This document shows positions 60,866-64,000 of a DNA stretch of 64,000 nt, one piece after another; position 1 is the first letter of the stretch; every line of letters starts with the position of its first letter. The notes below the pieces were generated by a model. It saw nothing but the letters and a program-made list of their open reading frames with translations, was not told the origin of the DNA and made no database searches. Made by a program: the position numbers and the translations under genes. Source of the DNA: Brachybacterium sp042666875 (GTDB lineage: Bacteria; Actinomycetota; Actinomycetes; Actinomycetales; Dermabacteraceae); NCBI RefSeq assembly GCF_042666875.1, contig NZ_JBHTCX010000011.1, positions 248,001 to 312,000 on the forward strand, in the 5' to 3' direction.

Positions 60866-61084
60866 ATGGCGACACCGGATGTTCGACCGGTGGGCGACCT
60901 GCCGGACGCGCTGGGCAAGACCGCGCCGCGCGAGCTGCAGGCGGCAGGAATCGACTCGCTCGAGAAGGTCAGCAGGCGCACGGAGGCGGACCTGTTGGCG
61001 ATCCACGGCGTAGGCCCCAAGTCGATCCGCATCCTGGCCGAGGCATTGAGCGAGAAAGGGCTGACATTCGCTCAGGCCGAGTGA
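60866..61084 (+). CDS. Small helix-hairpin-helix protein
   Basis: 72 residues. VGDLPDALGKTAPRELQAAGIDSLEKVSRRTEADLLAIHGVGPKSIRILAEAL is one HhH-type helical unit, with IHGVGPKSI as the DNA-backbone-binding hairpin, as in RNA polymerase alpha C-terminal domains and small DNA-binding proteins. AAGGGGAAGGG precedes ATG 60866. It is convergent with the next gene, 23 bp between stops. Role unknown. Confidence 0.8.
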   Translation: MATPDVRPVGDLPDALGKTAPRELQAAGIDSLEKVSRRTEADLLAIHGVGPKSIRILAEALSEKGLTFAQAE

Positions 61085-61107
61085 CACGGGGACGCGCCGG
61101 TCACCCC

Positions 61108-62403
61108 TCAGCTGACGTCCTCGGCGGGAGCGTCCCACGTGTTGCACACGCTCAGGTCTCCGCCCGCCTCGAAGCCGACCTGGATCCAGTGCGCACGCGA
61201 CTCGGGGTCGATGGCATCGGGGTCGCCGCCGTCGTTCCAGGTGGCCGGGTCGGCGAGCGCCTCTTGGAGCGAGGAGTCCAGCTGAGCGCTCGAGGGCAGC
61301 TGCATCGTCGAGGCCGACCCCAGGCACTCCCGCTGGAGGAAGAACCGTCGGGTCGTCTCAGCCTGCTGATCGGGGTCGTCGGCGAGTTGCTCGTTCAGGG
61401 CCGCGTAGTAGAGGCCCACGGAGCTGTTCCACATCAGCGGATTGGTGAACTGGAAGGCGAGATCCCACGTGTATGCCTGCGGGATGTGCTCGGCGTCGCT
61501 CAGGGTGGCGCCGGTTCCGGCCCCGATCGGCCAGTACAGCACGCCGTCGAGGTTGCACATCCGGGCGGTGTCCTCCGTGAAGTCCTCCGGGTCGCAGGAC
61601 ATGTCAGAGGGGACGTCGGGCCAGGTGAAGACCTTGATCGTGGGACTGATCCAGGGGAGCCCGCGGTCCGAGCTGGCAGGAGACCACACCTGGTTCAGGC
61701 ACCCTGAGGCGGCGTCGAGCAGTGACTGCAGCTGCTCGACGTCGTGCTCGACCGGTGTCTCGGGCAGCTCGCACGTGCCGACGTCGGGGAGCGAGCCCTC
61801 GGTCAGAGGGTTCTCGATCAGGATCTGCCGGAGGGTCTCGGCGTCCTCGGGCGGAGTGTCGAGCGGACTGATCACCTCGAACTGGGCGTTCTCCGCCGGC
61901 ACCTCGCTCTCGGTGCTCTCGGTCTCCTCGCTCGGCGTCGCGGAGTCGCTCGCCGTGTCCTCCTCGGTGGCCGGGTCGCTCGTCGGCTCACTGTCGGTCG
62001 TGGCCGGGGAGGCGGTGGGTTCCTCACCGCCTCCCCGGGTGAAGGCGTAGAAGGCCACGCCGCCGCCGAGGACGAGGACCAGGACAGCGATGCAGCCGAA
62101 GGCCACGGCGATCAGTCCCCAGGGGCGTTTGGGGGAGGGGGACCGGCCGAACTGCGATGGGCCGCCGGGTCCGCCCGGGCCGCCCGGGCCGGCGGGGCCG
62201 CCGGGGCCGCCCGGGCCGGCGGGGCCGCCCGGGCCGGCGGGGCCACCCATGCCGGGCTGCGCGGGGGCCGCACCGAAGGACGGAGCCTGTGGCTGCTGGG
62301 CGTGGGGCTGGGGCGGCGGGAACCCGCCTCCCTGCTGAGGGCCGCCGTGGTGCCCCCCGTAGTACGGCCCCTGCCCGTTCCCGCCGGTTCCTGCGCTCGA
62401 CAT
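61108..62403 (-). CDS. Membrane-anchored zinc-metallopeptidase-like protein lacking HExxH (copy 1)
   Basis: 431 residues. The cytoplasmic head is Gly/Pro-rich (GGPAGPGG repeats 53-81), a single helix lies at about 94-121, then a Ser/Thr/Glu-rich stalk (125-170). The outer domain from about 175 resembles YpfJ-type neutral zinc metallopeptidases: CNLDGVLYWP, a helix QAYTWDLAFQFTNP where HExxH would be, RRFFLQRECLGSAS and ESRAHWIQVGFEAGGDLSVCNTW. The catalytic His/Glu residues are absent. Six or more Cys suggest disulfides. A paralogue lies 140 bp upstream on the same strand. Assignment is by pattern; function unknown. Confidence 0.8.
   Translation of the reverse strand: MSSAGTGGNGQGPYYGGHHGGPQQGGGFPPPQPHAQQPQAPSFGAAPAQPGMGGPAGPGGPAGPGGPGGPAGPGGPGGPGGPSQFGRSPSPKRPWGLIAVAFGCIAVLVLVLGGGVAFYAFTRGGGEEPTASPATTDSEPTSDPATEEDTASDSATPSEETESTESEVPAENAQFEVISPLDTPPEDAETLRQILIENPLTEGSLPDVGTCELPETPVEHDVEQLQSLLDAASGCLNQVWSPASSDRGLPWISPTIKVFTWPDVPSDMSCDPEDFTEDTARMCNLDGVLYWPIGAGTGATLSDAEHIPQAYTWDLAFQFTNPLMWNSSVGLYYAALNEQLADDPDQQAETTRRFFLQRECLGSASTMQLPSSAQLDSSLQEALADPATWNDGGDPDAIDPESRAHWIQVGFEAGGDLSVCNTWDAPAEDVS
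62161..62247. repeat. GC-only low-complexity tract encoding GGP/GPA repeats
   Basis: Imperfect 9-18-bp repeats built from GCCGGCGGGGCCGCCGGG-type units encode the collagen-like Gly-Pro-Ala head of the membrane protein. Slippage here would change the head length in steps of three residues. Confidence 0.7.
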
Positions 62404-62543
62404 CCGTTCTTCCCCCTTGGCTGCACAGCGTGCTTGCAGGCGCAGAATATCCGGGCGGGACGCTGCAGGCTCCGGCCGTAGGTTCCGATGCGGTCACAAG
62501 TGCCCGGGTCCTCCGGCCGAGGGTCGCAGGAGCCGGCGGGCGT

Positions 62544-63623
62544 CTAGGGCGCCGGGGCGACGTCCTCGGCCGGAGCATTCCAGGTGTTGCACGCCGAGAG
62601 CTCCCCGTCGGACTCGAAGCCCGCCGTCAGCCACCGCACACGGGAGGCGGGCTCGAGGGTCTGCGGCGGATCGCCGGTGCCCCAGTTCGTCTCGTCGAGC
62701 AGGTGGTCCCGCAGCTCGGCGGACGGCCGCGCCGCCGAGGGCAGCTGCATGGTCGAGGCCGCCGCCAGGCATCTCATCTGCAGGTTGAAGCGGCGCCACA
62801 CCTCCGAGCTGAGCGGATCCTCGGGGGAGATCTGTTCCGAGAGCGCCAGGAAGTAGGCGGTGAGCGAGCTGTTCCACGCGACGGAGATCATGATCAGGTA
62901 CGAGAGGTCCCAGACGTACGCCGAGGGCACGTCCGCAGCGTCATCCCGCGAGGCGCCCAGGCCATGGCCGGCGGGCCAGTAGACCGTCGCATCGAGGCTG
63001 CAGACGCGGGGGAAGTCCTCCTCGAAACTGCTCGACTCGCACTCGGAGGCGGGGATGTCCGGCCAGGTGTAGACCTGGACCCTCAGGGGCTCCCACGGCA
63101 GGCCCCGGTCCGAGCTGGTGGTGGCCCAGACCTGGTTCAGGCACCCGGCGGCCGCATCGAGAACCGCCGGGAGCTCGGCGGTGTCGTGGTCGACCGGAGT
63201 GGCCGGGAGCTCGCAGTCGGCGACGTCGGGCAGGGAACCCTCGGTCAGAGGGCTGGTGGCCATGACGGTCGTGAGCTCCTCCACGTCACCCGGCGGGACG
63301 TCGATCGGTGAGACCACCGTGAACTCGGGCTCCTCGGTCTCGGAGCCGCTGGGGGTCTCCGGTGTCTCCTTCGTCGGCTCCGACGGGCTCGACGTGGTCG
63401 ACGCGGCGGTGGGATCCTCTCCGCCGCGGTTGAGCGCGACGTAGGTGACGCCGCCGCCGAGCACGAGCGCGAGGGCGGTGACGCAGCCCATGGCCACCAC
63501 CATCACGGCCCACGGCGGGCCGCCGCGCCGGCCGCCCCCAGCCGCGGGGCCCGACGTCCGCTGCTGATACCAGCCGTGCGATCCGCCCTGAGGGGGTCGG
63601 TCTCCTGGTCCCGAGTGCGTCAT
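62544..63623 (-). CDS. Membrane-anchored zinc-metallopeptidase-like protein lacking HExxH (copy 2)
   Basis: 359 residues, same plan as the neighbour but without the GGP repeats: short head, helix at about 40-66 (AVMVVAMGCVTALALVLGGGVTYVAL), acidic stalk, outer domain. CSLDATVYWPAGHG, AYVWDLSYLIMISVAWN (no HExxH), RRFNLQMRCLAAAS and ASRVRWLTAGFESDGELSACNTW align with copy 1 throughout. Both end in APAEDV. It starts the two-gene unit, with GGGGAGAG before the ATG. Function unknown; a substrate-binding or inhibitory role is possible. Confidence 0.8.
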   Translation of the reverse strand: MTHSGPGDRPPQGGSHGWYQQRTSGPAAGGGRRGGPPWAVMVVAMGCVTALALVLGGGVTYVALNRGGEDPTAASTTSSPSEPTKETPETPSGSETEEPEFTVVSPIDVPPGDVEELTTVMATSPLTEGSLPDVADCELPATPVDHDTAELPAVLDAAAGCLNQVWATTSSDRGLPWEPLRVQVYTWPDIPASECESSSFEEDFPRVCSLDATVYWPAGHGLGASRDDAADVPSAYVWDLSYLIMISVAWNSSLTAYFLALSEQISPEDPLSSEVWRRFNLQMRCLAAASTMQLPSAARPSAELRDHLLDETNWGTGDPPQTLEPASRVRWLTAGFESDGELSACNTWNAPAEDVAPAP

Positions 63624-63839
63624 GCCTCTCTCCCCTGCCCCGTCACGTCCTCGCCGTGCGCAGGATATGTGAAGCGATGACGCCGCGGACGGGATGCCGC
63701 CGCCCTGGCCGACGGGTCCCGGGCTCCCGCCGGCTGCGACGTCGATCCTCGGGCGCCCTGACGTGCGGCGTCCGGAACCGCCCGTGCGGATGTCTCGACG
63801 GGGTCACAGTTCACGCGGAGCCGGTCGCGGCGCGGCCGC

Positions 63840-63845
63840 TTGACA
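63840..63845 (+). promoter_or_regulatory. -35 box of the SOS-controlled promoter
   Basis: A consensus TTGACA lies 5 bases before the LexA box. The matching -10 falls in 63862-63868, and transcription would start at or very near the ATG at 63875, implying a leaderless message. Confidence 0.6.
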
Positions 63846-63850
63846 CTGCA

Positions 63851-63866
63851 TCGAACAGGTGTTCGA
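63851..63866. promoter_or_regulatory. LexA (SOS) box
   Basis: TCGAACAGGTGTTCGA matches the Gram-positive/actinobacterial consensus CGAACNNNNGTTCG exactly, with one further pair on each side. It covers the spacer of the promoter of the following gene. Confidence 0.9.
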
Positions 63867-63874
63867 CTTTCGGT

Positions 63875-64000
63875 ATGCGGTGGAGCGGGCAGGAGATCAG
63901 CGGCGAGACGACCAGCGGTCAGGAGGACGCTCCGGCTCTCGTCGGCCTCTCCGGGCTCGTGCGCAGCGTCCGCACTCCCGAGTTCCAGGGCGTCACCTTC
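63875..64000 (+). CDS. Rv2578c-like radical SAM protein, N-terminal fragment
   Basis: 42 codons up to the window edge, no stop. MRWSGQEISGE at the start and GLVRSVRTPEFQGVTF near the end match the conserved opening of actinobacterial Rv2578c-family radical SAM proteins (MRW..., RSVRTPEFxGxTF). The radical SAM CxxxCxxC motif would lie beyond the window. No Shine-Dalgarno sequence precedes the ATG. The LexA box upstream suggests DNA-damage induction. Confidence 0.75.
   Translation, partial: MRWSGQEISGETTSGQEDAPALVGLSGLVRSVRTPEFQGVTF

Overview
The window is high-GC DNA with GTG and TTG starts, many 1-4 bp stop/start overlaps (ATGA, GTGA, TGATG), LacI-type operators and an actinobacterial SOS box. 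It looks like a chromosomal segment of a Gram-positive actinomycete, most likely a Micrococcales/Dermabacteraceae relative such as Brachybacterium. The genus is an inference from gene style and was not tested. There is no rRNA, tRNA, CRISPR array, transposase or phage gene.

About 55 kb is a plant-cell-wall carbohydrate region made of consecutive modules, most with their own regulator. 1-3209: end of a sugar ABC importer operon with a GH43-like enzyme. 3193-5686 (-): lacI-thyA-dfrA, where a sugar-type repressor overlaps two nucleotide-metabolism genes. 5916-9083: two GH51 arabinofuranosidases. 9124-11672: an Asp-nucleophile alpha/beta hydrolase, then an ArsR/SRPBCC/TIGR03086-like operon whose last gene is frameshifted. 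11893-15479 (-): a LacI-DUF6807 fusion regulator and a GH43. 15797-24735: a pectin operon (LplB/LplC-type ABC importer, YesL-like protein, GH28 and two secreted PL1 lyases). 24953-26934: a TIM-barrel isomerase and an esterase-like hydrolase. 26938-29090 (-): SulP transporter and MerR regulator. 29121-31355 (-): GH95. 31730-37072: oxidoreductase, DUF993, isomerase and heparinase II/III-like genes. 37168-40414: GH3 and LacI. 40425-46814: LacI, DUF2264, a hydroxyacid dehydrogenase, an isomerase and a DeoR/LacI hybrid regulator. 47718-55924: a peptide-type ABC importer with a fused double ATPase and an acyltransferase-toroid fusion.

Only the two pectate lyases carry clear export signals. The other glycosidases look cytoplasmic, which suggests coarse cutting outside, uptake of oligosaccharides by three ABC systems, and trimming inside by GH28, GH43, GH51, GH95, GH3, heparinase-like and DUF2264 proteins. 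The isomerases and oxidoreductases would then feed the products into central metabolism.

The last 8 kb is more housekeeping-like: an LLM monooxygenase/FMN reductase pair, an S9 peptidase, an OsmC/Ohr protein, a small HhH protein, two tandem membrane proteins resembling zinc metallopeptidases without the HExxH motif, and the start of an SOS-box-preceded Rv2578c-like radical SAM gene.

The most unusual items are: a family of perfect palindromes with a GTTCCCGCGGGAAC core at two intergenic sites; matched operator pairs that allow regulons to be drawn; three domain fusions (LacI-DUF6807, acyltransferase-toroid, PL1 plus a CE8 stub); the frameshifted gene; and the pseudo-metallopeptidase pair.
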